A DNA stretch of 38,680 bases from Candidatus Poribacteria bacterium (GTDB lineage Bacteria; Poribacteria; WGA-4E; WGA-3G): contig JAPPCZ010000095.1 in the NCBI GenBank assembly GCA_028824685.1, forward strand, positions 1 to 38,680. Direction: 5' to 3'. Positions 1 to 7,252 of the stretch are shown in pieces (positions within the stretch are counted from its first letter, which is position 1; every line of letters begins with the position of its first letter). The notes below the pieces were generated by a model. It ran no database searches and had not been told where the DNA came from. It saw only the letters and a list, made by a program, of their open reading frames with translations. The position numbers were made by a program, and so were the translations under genes.

Positions 1-47
1 AGTATCTATCAAACACTAAGACCGGTCTTTTGACATTCGGTAAGGCA

Positions 48-143
48 GTTTCAAATGCAATGTGTTTCAGTGGAATAATTTCTAACTCGGAAGGCACGAC
101 CGCCCGTAAACTTGTTTCAAATGCAATGTGTTTCAGTGGAATA
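48..143 (-). CRISPR. Two-repeat CRISPR-like array (end of array or mini-array)
   Basis: Two identical 30-base repeats at 48-77 and 114-143 flank a 36-base unique spacer (78-113). Read on the minus strand the repeat ends in TTTGAAAC, very close to the ATTGAAAC end common in type I and III CRISPR repeats, and both repeat and spacer lengths fit CRISPR. The orientation puts the leader to the right, and 144-260 is AT-rich as leaders often are. Bases 1-47 show no third repeat at the expected distance. So either the array ends here or the next spacer is longer and the array continues outside the window. No cas gene is in the window. A non-CRISPR direct repeat cannot be excluded with two copies. Confidence 0.6.
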
Positions 144-276
144 CCCTAAAATAGATTCTATAAAATAAGATTGGAAAACAGTTTATGAGAAAAAACACTT
201 TGGCAAAACTATTATGATATAAGACATACAAATATGGGTTCTGAAAAACTGGGAGTAAATCAGTCAGATTAACTTG

Positions 277-305
277 TTGACACCGTTCTGCTTTTCTGCT
301 ACAAT
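277..305 (+). promoter_or_regulatory. Sigma-70-type promoter for the LamG gene
   Basis: A perfect -35 box TTGACA (277-282) and a -10 box TACAAT (300-305) are separated by 17 bases. They lie just upstream of a strong ribosome binding site AAGGAGG (323-329) and the ATG at 338. This is the clearest promoter in the window. Confidence 0.75.
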
Positions 306-337
306 AATCTTACTAAAAAATTAAGGAGGCACAGGTC

Positions 338-1129
338 ATGCTTAGAAATTTATTTTTGTTGGGACTTTCAGCGATGTTAATTTTCGCTGTTAGTTTCACC
401 TACGCTGTCGAAGAAGATGATATTGAGGATCATATTGAAGTTTACTACTCCTTTGATAAATTGAATGGGAAGACATTCAAAGACGACTCCGGCAACGGAA
501 ATGATGCCGAGTTAGCTGGAAATGGCAAACTGGTTGACGGTCAATTTGGCAAAGCGATTCATCTGGATGGAGGCATTGTCCAGATGACCCCTGCTAACGA
601 TTTCATCGTCCCGATCGGTGAAAACGGGCAAATTACGATGGAGGCGTGGTTTTACCTCAATCAACATGCGGCTTACGATGGGATTATCTCAATTGAGACT
701 GAGAGTGGTGGATGTTGTGAATTTCGTACGATGGTGAATCCCAATTTCAATCCATTTTGGGATGCCGCTCACCACGCAGATAAAAGTTTGGGAAATTTCA
801 AATTTGAACTGGAAGAATGGTACCACTATGTCTTAGTCGCTGACGGTGTCGATGGAAAAATATATGTCAACGGCGAATTCATCGGTTCACAACCAGAAAA
901 TTTTAAGTTTCCAAAGTTCAAAAAGGCAGCAATTTACATTGGTGCTGGTGAAAATCCGAATGTCCACAGGGTTGAAGATGCGATAATTGATGAAGTTGTC
1001 ATCTATTCAAAAGCTTTGACTGAGGAACAAATTAAAGCTTCTATGGAGCTAAGTGTTCCGGGTGTTCTGGCGGTAGAAGCTAAAGACAAATTGGCAGTTA
1101 CCTGGGGACAACTGAAAGAATCTTTTTAA
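338..1129 (+). CDS. Secreted LamG (concanavalin A-like) domain protein
   Basis: The 263-residue protein has an N-terminal signal peptide (hydrophobic residues about 5-22, likely cleaved after TYA). One LamG/laminin-G-like jelly-roll domain follows, about residues 34-230. Typical LamG blocks are visible: YYSFDKLNGKTFKDDSGNG at the start, MEAWFYL in the middle, WYHYVLVADG with KIYVNGEFIG, and the closing IDEVVIYSKALTEEQI. The C-terminal tail ends TWGQLK. Such domains bind carbohydrate or protein ligands outside the cell; the ligand here is unknown. The start is fixed by AAGGAGG 8 bases upstream, and the gene has its own promoter. The domain call is solid; the function is not. Confidence 0.85.
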   Translation: MLRNLFLLGLSAMLIFAVSFTYAVEEDDIEDHIEVYYSFDKLNGKTFKDDSGNGNDAELAGNGKLVDGQFGKAIHLDGGIVQMTPANDFIVPIGENGQITMEAWFYLNQHAAYDGIISIETESGGCCEFRTMVNPNFNPFWDAAHHADKSLGNFKFELEEWYHYVLVADGVDGKIYVNGEFIGSQPENFKFPKFKKAAIYIGAGENPNVHRVEDAIIDEVVIYSKALTEEQIKASMELSVPGVLAVEAKDKLAVTWGQLKESF

Positions 1130-1162
1130 TTTGACACCCTTACACTAACGAGACATGTTTTT

Positions 1163-1609
1163 ATGAAATTTGGGTTTTTATCAAAAATCTTTGAAGGTGC
1201 CTTGAGCATTGAAAAAAGTTACAACCAATGTGACAAGGCTTTGGGTGCTTTGCGCGCCTATAATGAGAAACAGAAACAAGAAAATGCCTCTTTTTCAGCT
1301 TCAGAAAAGGCAGAACTTGACAATGTTGTTGATACTGCCATTGAGAGTGCAACGCGGATTGTTGAAAAAGAGGGTGAACGGAATTGGCCCGGTGTTTTTC
1401 GTGAGATGCACAAGAACTTAGCGAACATCTATTTAGAACTTGAGGAATACGATAAAGTTCGTGAAGCTTGTGAACAGCTGCAAAACTACGGTGAGGTAGG
1501 CAAACAGGATGCGGAGGAGGTTATCAAGAATCTGAACGAAAGAGAGAATGGGGAATCTTCACCACCTCCAGCAGAATCACAGACGACACCGCCGAATCCT
1601 AACCCATAA
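1163..1609 (+). CDS. Small helical protein of unknown function
   Basis: This 148-residue ORF lies 33 bases after the LamG gene on the same strand and may be co-transcribed. It is predicted almost all helical: residues about 55-125 resemble one or two degenerate TPR-like helix pairs (NLANIYLELEEYDKVREACE), and the C terminus is a proline-rich tail. There is no clear signal peptide, although the first residues are weakly hydrophobic. The ribosome binding site is poor. I do not recognise a family. It is kept as a gene because of its length, amphipathic helix pattern and position. Confidence 0.6.
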   Translation: MKFGFLSKIFEGALSIEKSYNQCDKALGALRAYNEKQKQENASFSASEKAELDNVVDTAIESATRIVEKEGERNWPGVFREMHKNLANIYLELEEYDKVREACEQLQNYGEVGKQDAEEVIKNLNERENGESSPPPAESQTTPPNPNP

Positions 1610-1616
1610 CAGTTTT

Positions 1617-1661
1617 CTATATACCGTAATACAAACATAAAATCTGAATTGCGGTATATAG
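1617..1661. repeat. Inverted repeat / hairpin downstream of the helical ORF
   Basis: CTATATACCG (1617-1626) and its exact complement CGGTATATAG (1652-1661) form a stem. It extends inward to 14 pairs if one G-T pair is allowed, around a loop of about 17 bases. It sits 8 bases after the stop at 1609 and could end that transcript or protect it. There is no following T-run, so it is not a canonical intrinsic terminator. Confidence 0.5.
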
Positions 1662-1762
1662 AGATGCTGTGTTTGTAATCCATCCAAAGTAGCATAACTC
1701 TAAAAACATTATGAAAAGTTAATCTCATAGTGTTTCTTATCCTCTTTACCCGACATTGAAAA

Positions 1763-3643
1763 ATGGCTTTTCTGAACCCTGCTGCGTTTTATCTGATTGG
1801 AGCTATACCTATCGTGATTGCGCTGCATTTTCTGAAGCTGCGCCGACAACGTTACGTCGTGCCGAGTATAATGCTCTGGCGTGCCAGTGCTGAGGATCAG
1901 AAAGCAAACGTCCCATTTCAACGTCTGCGGAATCTACTGCTACCAATTTTACAAAGCCTGCTTTTATTGGTCATAATCGTTAGCGTAGCGCGTCCAGCGT
2001 TACGAATTCCCGGCATAGTCCATGGCAAAATAATCTTTATCGTTGATAATTCGGCAAGTATGCTATCAAAGGAGATGGGAGAAACCCGATTGGCACTTGC
2101 AAAACAGGAAGTATTGAAACACATCAATCAGGTTTCTGCAAGTGGCGGCATCATGATTATGGCAACGGATTCTCCCAAGCCATATATTCAACAGGCATTT
2201 ACCACAGATAAAGACAAACTGCAGCGTGCCGTACAAAATATCGTTCCAACACATGCAGCTGGTGAGTTAACATCGGTTTTTGATCAAGCAAAGCGTTATG
2301 TCGATTCATCGCAGGACCAAATCTTTTTTATTAGCGATTCGTTTGAAAATCTACCAGATACATCTGTGCCTAATAAAATCGCAATAGGAGAAGCAGCAGA
2401 AAACATCGGTATTGTGCAGTTCAATGTGGAAAGAATTGCTGACCAATACACAATTCTCGCGAGGATTCAAAATTGGACAGATACGGAGAGAGAAATAAAT
2501 ATTGCGTTAGAACTTGAAGGTGGAACGGCAATTGATGAAAAAACATTGACGCTTGCACCCAAAGAAGTGAAATCAGTTCTGTTTTCTATCAATGCGGAAG
2601 GATTAGAAGGTGTTGCAGTTAGTCTCCACCTTCTCAATGCTGATGACTTTGATTTGGATAACAGGGTTTGGGCAATTCTCAACCCCAAAAAACAATTCCG
2701 AATCCTTCTTGTCAGCGACAGAGATCAATCACTATTGATAGAACTTTTGAGGAGTTACGGAGACCGTGTAGAACTACAAACCGTATCTACGGATGAATTC
2801 CACGGCACAGGTGATGCGGATGTCATTATTTTTGATGGCGGAATCGCCTTGCAACAGAACTTTTTGAACGTTCCCGGCACAGAGAGCATCATCGTTATCA
2901 ATTCGCGAAGGGAATTGCCATTTGTGGTAGAACCCTCTATTGAAATCGTTACAACCCTTGTATCCGTTATCAAAGAGGACAGAACCCATCCGATTATGCA
3001 AGATGTCTCTATTATAGGATTACAAGTAAAGGAATCTGTGCATAGGGAATTGCCACTCTGGGGAAATTCGCTTATTGAATCCGAAAAAGGTGCGTTGGTG
3101 TGGCTTGGCACTGAGGCAAACAAGCAATTTCTGGTTTTTGAATTTGATGCTTTCAATCCAGAAATTTCTGATTTTCTCTTTACTATCCCAGATGCTCCAA
3201 TTTTTGTGTATCAATGTTTAGAATGGCTTGAGGCGGGAACTGTCCCGATAAAGTTGCTTACGCTTCAAAAAGACAAGGCAGGACAGATATTTCGGACAGG
3301 GGAACAACTAAAAATTGATATACCAACGCTGGAGAGATCTACTATTCAGGTAAAAAAACCTGACAGTTCCATGATTGAATTAGACAGCGAAGTATTCACA
3401 GAAACAGACCAAATCGGTGTTTACTCTGTATTTGCTGGTGATTCTCTGTTTGAACGGTTTGCAGTCAATCTACTTGACGCATCGGAATCTGCACTTTCAT
3501 TTCCCACAACAGAATCAAGCATAGAAAAACAAGTAAACGAAAAAGACCTGATCCAACCGCTCACACGGGAGATATGGCAATGGACAGCGTTATTCGCCGT
3601 CTGTCTGCTCCTGTGTGAGTGGTGGTTCTATCACCGTAGCTAA
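1763..3643 (+). CDS. BatA-type membrane protein with von Willebrand factor A domain
   Basis: The 626-residue protein has the BatA/Aerotolerance N terminus: MAFLNPAAFYLIGAIPIVIA, a membrane helix, a basic loop with SIMLWR, then a second helix at about 58-76. A VWA domain follows with an intact MIDAS start DNSAS (residues 95-99). The middle (about 220-520) is beta-rich and glutamine-amidotransferase/CARDB-like as in related proteins, and a last membrane helix ends the protein (about 600-620). Such proteins sit in the inner membrane with a large extracytoplasmic part and often work with MoxR ATPases; no MoxR gene is seen here. The start lacks a visible Shine-Dalgarno. The 3' end overlaps the opposing thioredoxin gene by 54 bases. 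Confidence 0.8.
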   Translation: MAFLNPAAFYLIGAIPIVIALHFLKLRRQRYVVPSIMLWRASAEDQKANVPFQRLRNLLLPILQSLLLLVIIVSVARPALRIPGIVHGKIIFIVDNSASMLSKEMGETRLALAKQEVLKHINQVSASGGIMIMATDSPKPYIQQAFTTDKDKLQRAVQNIVPTHAAGELTSVFDQAKRYVDSSQDQIFFISDSFENLPDTSVPNKIAIGEAAENIGIVQFNVERIADQYTILARIQNWTDTEREINIALELEGGTAIDEKTLTLAPKEVKSVLFSINAEGLEGVAVSLHLLNADDFDLDNRVWAILNPKKQFRILLVSDRDQSLLIELLRSYGDRVELQTVSTDEFHGTGDADVIIFDGGIALQQNFLNVPGTESIIVINSRRELPFVVEPSIEIVTTLVSVIKEDRTHPIMQDVSIIGLQVKESVHRELPLWGNSLIESEKGALVWLGTEANKQFLVFEFDAFNPEISDFLFTIPDAPIFVYQCLEWLEAGTVPIKLLTLQKDKAGQIFRTGEQLKIDIPTLERSTIQVKKPDSSMIELDSEVFTETDQIGVYSVFAGDSLFERFAVNLLDASESALSFPTTESSIEKQVNEKDLIQPLTREIWQWTALFAVCLLLCEWWFYHRS

Positions 3644-4216
3644 CCCCTCAAGAATCCGGTTTACCAATTTCTCCTTCGACATAGCACCGATGATTACTTT
3701 CACAATATTCCCTTCGTAGAATAAGATATATGTCGGTGTTCCGCGAATGTGATACGCTGCTGTTTTTTCTGGATTGTCGTTCACATCTAATTTTGCTACG
3801 ACGAAAACGTCACGATACTCTAAGGCAATTTCAGACACCACCGGTCTCATTAATAGACAGTAAATTCAGTAATCGGACTCAAATTCAACTAAGATAGGCA
3901 GTTTTGCATTATGCACAACATTGTCAAATGTTTTATCGGTTAATTCAAGCGGAATACCAGAATATTTACTGAAGTGGCTTGCGACCAGTGTAAGATCAAG
4001 GATGTTGACAGTACCGTCCTTGTTTACATCTGGATTAGGGTGCTGGTTTTCTATAAGAGTTTCACCAAAGTGGGAGGCAACAAACACTAAATCAAGGATA
4101 TTGACTATTCCATCTCTATTGACATCAGAAGCGAGCAAGGTATCAAAATCTGTTTCTTGGGCATAGCCAATTGTAAACAAAAAGAATAAGAGCAGTAAAC
4201 ATATCCATTTTTTCAT
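3590..4216 (-). CDS. Secreted dockerin-thioredoxin, probable UxxC selenoprotein (in-frame TGA at 3866-3868)
   Basis: Read through one TGA, this is a 208-residue protein. It has a signal peptide (about 1-19, ending GYAQ), a type I dockerin with two calcium-loop repeats (DVNRDGIVNILDLVFVASHF at 31-50 and DVNKDGTVNILDL from 63), then a thioredoxin fold from about 90. The TGA is codon 117 and aligns with the first catalytic cysteine: EFESDY-U-IYC-LLMRPVV against the usual W-C-GP-C. Cys120 is the second active-site residue. The cis-proline (GTPT, Pro161) lies 44 residues after the TGA, the same spacing as Cys32 to Pro76 in E. coli thioredoxin. No other stop or frame change occurs. It follows the E2 gene by 11 bases with AGGAAAAGG before its ATG, so it is probably co-transcribed. 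The alternative is a nonsense mutation of a Cys codon. Confidence 0.75.
3823..3868 (-). promoter_or_regulatory. Candidate bacterial SECIS element after the TGA
   Basis: On the minus strand, starting 18 bases after the TGA, AGAC and GTCT close a seven-base apical loop CGGTGGT. An inner loop and a second short stem (TAAT with ATTG) extend it. The apical loop begins 22 bases after the TGA and has G in its first two positions, matching the general bacterial SECIS description (small loop 16-37 bases from UGA, early G). The stem is short and folding was done by eye. Confidence 0.45.
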
Positions 4217-4227
4217 AAACCTTTTCC

Positions 4228-5595
4228 TTATACAAGCATTAGATACGGATTCTGAATGTATTGAGACACCGTTTGAAGGAACTGTGCAGCAGGTGCGCCA
4301 TCAACAACACGATGGTCAAACGTCAGGCTTAGTGATAACATAGTCCGAATAGCAATTTCATCTTTATGCACAACCGGTTTCTTAACAATACGTCCTACGC
4401 CAAGGATAGCACATTCAGGTGGATTGATAATAGGTGTAAACGCATCAACACCAAAATTACCGAGGTTCGTCAGAGTAAAGGTCCCGCCTTGAAGTTCACC
4501 GGGTGTAAGTTGATTGTTGCGTGCCTTTTCTGCCAAAGTTCTTACCTGTTCAGAAATAGCAGCTAAACCGATCTGATCAGCATTGCGAACAACTGGAACA
4601 ACAAGCCCATCTTCTAATGCTACTGCTACCCCGATGTTAATATCTGCTAACATGTGAATTCCTTCGTCTGTGAGGGTAGCGTTAAGCAGTCGGTGCTCCC
4701 GCAAGGCAATTGCTACAATCTTCACAAGGAGGTCGGTGTAGGTAAGACTCATCTCTCTTTTTTCTAATTCTTCGTTGAACAATCCGCGTAATTCAACAAG
4801 AGTCGTCGCGTCAACTTCGGTGTGAAGTGTTACACTGGCGTTTGTTTGAACGCTCATTGTCATACGTTCAGCAATGATTTTGCGGATACCGCTAAGTTCA
4901 ACAACTTCCGATGCAGCCGGTTCGGTCCGTAATACTTGATCTGGCATCCCATCTGCGACTTGCAATATATCATCACGGACAATTCTACCATCGGGACCTG
5001 AACCTGAAATTGAAGTAAGGTCAAGTCCAAATTCTTTTGCTAACCGTCGCGCAAGCGGAGAGGCTTTGAGACGTGTCGATTCGGTTGGAGTTGGTCCTCT
5101 CGTTTCAATATAGCGGTGAATATCACTTTCCAAGATTCGTCCACCAGGACCAGAGGCTTTTACTTGTGTTAAATCAATAGTGAGTTTTTCAGCAAGCTGT
5201 TTTGCTGCAGGGGATGCTTTAATGTATTCTGCTGTTGGCAATGTCTGTTGAGATTGTATTTTCGTTGGCGCAGTAGGTTTGGTGGTAGTCGGTTCTGGTT
5301 CATCAGGCTCCTGCGGTTCTGGTATAGTATCTGCTTCAACGCGTTCAACCTCTTCACCCGGCGCTGCGATAATCGCTAACAACGCATTAACGGGAACATC
5401 ACTGCCTTCTTCTGGAAGAATCTGTGCAATAACACCGTCAGCAGGAGATTCCTGTTCGTGGACAACTTTATCTGTTTCAATTTCTAACAGAGGTTGCCCT
5501 TCTGTCACGGTATCACCTTCCTTAACAAGCCATTTTCCGATTTTTCCCTTCGTCATTGTCTGATCCATCTGAAGCATTCTTAGTTCAACAGCCAT
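4228..5595 (-). CDS. Dihydrolipoamide acyltransferase (E2) of a 2-oxoacid dehydrogenase complex, two E3-binding domains
   Basis: This E2 subunit transfers acyl groups from lipoate to CoA. It has one lipoyl domain (about 3-79) with the lipoylated lysine in ETDKVVHE. A proline/glutamate linker follows, then two peripheral-subunit-binding domains in tandem (about 125-163 and 176-213, each starting KASP and carrying GxGPxGRI), and the catalytic domain (about 233-455) ending with the active-site motif DHRVVDG. Most bacterial E2s have a single binding domain. The ATG at 5593-5595 is chosen over a TTG one codon earlier because AGGAG lies 7 bases before it. Neighbours are a small conserved protein upstream and the dockerin-thioredoxin downstream. 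E1 and E3 are not in the window, so the substrate (pyruvate, branched-chain or other) is not assignable. Confidence 0.9.
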   Translation of the reverse strand: MAVELRMLQMDQTMTKGKIGKWLVKEGDTVTEGQPLLEIETDKVVHEQESPADGVIAQILPEEGSDVPVNALLAIIAAPGEEVERVEADTIPEPQEPDEPEPTTTKPTAPTKIQSQQTLPTAEYIKASPAAKQLAEKLTIDLTQVKASGPGGRILESDIHRYIETRGPTPTESTRLKASPLARRLAKEFGLDLTSISGSGPDGRIVRDDILQVADGMPDQVLRTEPAASEVVELSGIRKIIAERMTMSVQTNASVTLHTEVDATTLVELRGLFNEELEKREMSLTYTDLLVKIVAIALREHRLLNATLTDEGIHMLADINIGVAVALEDGLVVPVVRNADQIGLAAISEQVRTLAEKARNNQLTPGELQGGTFTLTNLGNFGVDAFTPIINPPECAILGVGRIVKKPVVHKDEIAIRTMLSLSLTFDHRVVDGAPAAQFLQTVSQYIQNPYLMLV

Positions 5596-5616
5596 CAAGT
5601 TTCTCCTGTTTGCATT

Positions 5617-5964
5617 TCATGTATTATCCTTCGGATTTTCTATGAGTTGTATCAGTAATTCGACGTTTTCATCTTTTTCTAAGATAAGAGCAATTTTGTG
5701 GTACTGATCTCCTTTGAAAAACGCCTGCACAAAGGGACTAAAAGCAATCAACAATTGCGACCCCAAAAAGTTGAGCGGTTTGCCGGTCTCAAGAAACATG
5801 ATAGCGGGTGCGGTTAGACTTCGGCGCACGATCCACTGTGCCAGCTTTTCGAGCAGCGCGTGTTGTTCGGATTCCGGAATGTCCTCAAGCACAACTGGTA
5901 TTTCAGGATTTTGATTGTACATAGTCTTGTAGGTCGGGGAAAGCACAGCGAAACCTATAGGCAT
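5617..5964 (-). CDS. Small conserved protein of unknown function
   Basis: This ORF of up to 115 residues lies 21 bases upstream of the E2 gene in the same direction, so it is probably in its operon. The core LAQWIVRRSLTAPAIMFLE followed by KPLNFLGSQLLIAFSPFVQAFF looks like a conserved membrane-associated or amphipathic family seen in other bacteria, but I cannot name it. The first 14 residues are encoded by sequence that resembles the interspersed intergenic repeats (GGTTTCGCTGTGC). The true start may therefore be the ATG at 5922, giving 101 residues. Neither start has a strong ribosome binding site. Confidence 0.65.
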   Translation of the reverse strand: MPIGFAVLSPTYKTMYNQNPEIPVVLEDIPESEQHALLEKLAQWIVRRSLTAPAIMFLETGKPLNFLGSQLLIAFSPFVQAFFKGDQYHKIALILEKDENVELLIQLIENPKDNT

Positions 5965-5995
5965 TAATTTAAGGACATATCCTATTGTTGGAGTA

Positions 5996-6033
5996 AATCA
6001 ACGCTGTGAATGCCTTTTGGCATTCAGCGGGTC
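5996..6033. repeat. Interspersed hairpin repeat, family A copy 1
   Basis: The core CAACGCTGTGAATGCC, then TTTT, then GGCATTCAGCGGG folds into a stem of 11 pairs with a 2-base bulge. Close copies occur at 7524-7561 and 38331-38370. More divergent copies occur at 7359-7400 and 38241-38280. Confidence 0.7.
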
Positions 6034-6067
6034 TAAAACCCCGATTTATTTCCTTGAACCTCACAAA

Positions 6068-6093
6068 ATCGGGCTTACAAAGCCCTCCTACAA
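6068..6093. repeat. Interspersed hairpin repeat, family C copy 1
   Basis: These 26 bases are the exact reverse complement of 9954-9979. The core GGGCTTACAAAGCCC is a 6-bp stem with a 3-base loop, followed by TCCTACAA. One copy lies in an operon gap between the ABC ATPase and permease genes. Confidence 0.65.
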
Positions 6094-6180
6094 TGTAAGA
6101 GGCGCAATAAATTGCGCGACTACAAAAGCGTCTTTCTTAAATTCACAATTATGTTAGAACACAGCGAAACTCAACATATA

Positions 6181-7221
6181 TCAGAGATCTAAATCGCTTA
6201 GAAGATCTGCAATGTGCTTGGGTTGACCATCGACTGTCGTCTCCATTGCAGCAATGACGAGAACAAAACTCTTGATATTGTCTTCAATCCGTGTGTCTGA
6301 GGGTTTGCCACCTTCAAGCCAATTCAGAAACTCATCAAACAGATGTTGATGGGCATAATAAGGGATACCCGGAGCTTCATAAACTTCTTTCTCCCCGCCA
6401 ACACGATGGATTGTCATTTGGTTTCCACCTGCAATTTCTACTGCCCCTTCCTCAAATTCTGCCCGGTAATGTTCACCATTCCAACAATTAATGATACCTG
6501 CTGCGGAACTGTTACCCTCATAAGATGTATGGACACCGTTATCCATACGCATCAAATAATACCCACTGGAGAAATGCTTAAAACTTGACCATTCAGGATT
6601 CCAACCAAATCCGACCAGTGTTTCACAATCGCCACCAGAGAGGAATCGGAGCATATCAAGGTGATGGACAGATGCCTCAAAAAGCAGACTAAAATCCATA
6701 TCGTGCCGCCAATCCACACCCCATGAGAGATAGCGACGGTAATCACACGCGTATCTACCAACAATGTGTTGTAACCGTCCTAATGTGCCTTCCTCACGAA
6801 TACGCACCAATTCCTGCTTATTATTCGCATAGCGATAGTTTTGGATAATAGCGCACGGTAACCCTGTTTTCTGTGATGTGCGTACCATCGCTTTTGCTGC
6901 GTCTAAAGTATCCGCAATCGGCTTTTCGCAGATGACAGGCATACCATTTTCCATCGCTGCAACTGCTGCTGGACTGTGAAATTTCGGTGGGGTCGCAACA
7001 CCGCAAAAATCTGCCTTGACCGTTGCACACGCTTCATTAAAATCTGTGAAAAGTTGTGAAGAACTCAGTCCTAACGCCTCACCTTGATTCTTAAGGACAT
7101 CTTCCTTTACATCTGCTATACCGACAATCTCAACACGGTCGCTGAAGTTATTTCTGAAGTTGTGAATCCAACCCCCAGCCATACCGCTTCCACCAATCAT
7201 CAAACATGTGTGTTTTGCCAT
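6181..7221 (-). CDS. Gfo/Idh/MocA-family NAD(P)-dependent oxidoreductase
   Basis: The 346-residue protein has the family's two-domain layout. An N-terminal Rossmann fold carries GGSGMAGG (residues 10-17) and the signature EKP (99-101) in CEKPIADT. A C-terminal alpha/beta dimerisation and substrate domain follows. Members oxidise or reduce sugars, inositols and related cyclic polyols; the substrate here cannot be read from sequence. GGAG lies 5 bases before the ATG. It is flanked by repeat elements on both sides, so it is probably transcribed alone. It fits the sugar-catabolism theme of the window. Confidence 0.9.
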   Translation of the reverse strand: MAKHTCLMIGGSGMAGGWIHNFRNNFSDRVEIVGIADVKEDVLKNQGEALGLSSSQLFTDFNEACATVKADFCGVATPPKFHSPAAVAAMENGMPVICEKPIADTLDAAKAMVRTSQKTGLPCAIIQNYRYANNKQELVRIREEGTLGRLQHIVGRYACDYRRYLSWGVDWRHDMDFSLLFEASVHHLDMLRFLSGGDCETLVGFGWNPEWSSFKHFSSGYYLMRMDNGVHTSYEGNSSAAGIINCWNGEHYRAEFEEGAVEIAGGNQMTIHRVGGEKEVYEAPGIPYYAHQHLFDEFLNWLEGGKPSDTRIEDNIKSFVLVIAAMETTVDGQPKHIADLLSDLDL

Positions 7222-7252
7222 AACTTCTCCTTTGTAAATGTATCAACATCTT

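Larger units (their letters stand above)
5953..6154. mobile_element. MITE-like non-coding element, degenerate copy
   Basis: The ends match the ends of the clearer element at 7253-7636: left ACCTATAGGCATTAATTTAAGG and, on the opposite strand, right AACATAATTGTGAATTTAAG. Inside are three hairpins: the CAACGCTxTGAATGCC module (5996-6033), a module shared exactly with 9954-9979 (6068-6093), and the perfect palindrome GCGCAAT-AA-ATTGCGC (6102-6117). It codes for nothing and lies between two minus-strand genes. Confidence 0.45.

Noticed and set aside
1..47. A third CRISPR repeat at the left edge.
   Set aside because: No match to the 30-base repeat in these 47 bases; a spacer longer than 47 bases would be needed, unlike the observed 36.
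2755..3156. A 133-residue minus-strand frame inside the VWA gene.
   Set aside because: It is a shadow of an intact, recognisable gene on the other strand with no start signal of its own.
3866..3868. Reading the dockerin part and the thioredoxin part as two separate genes split at the TGA.
   Set aside because: The second piece has no ribosome binding site and would start at a methionine in the middle of the active-site helix. The fold, spacing and frame are continuous through the TGA, so a single readthrough protein explains it better.
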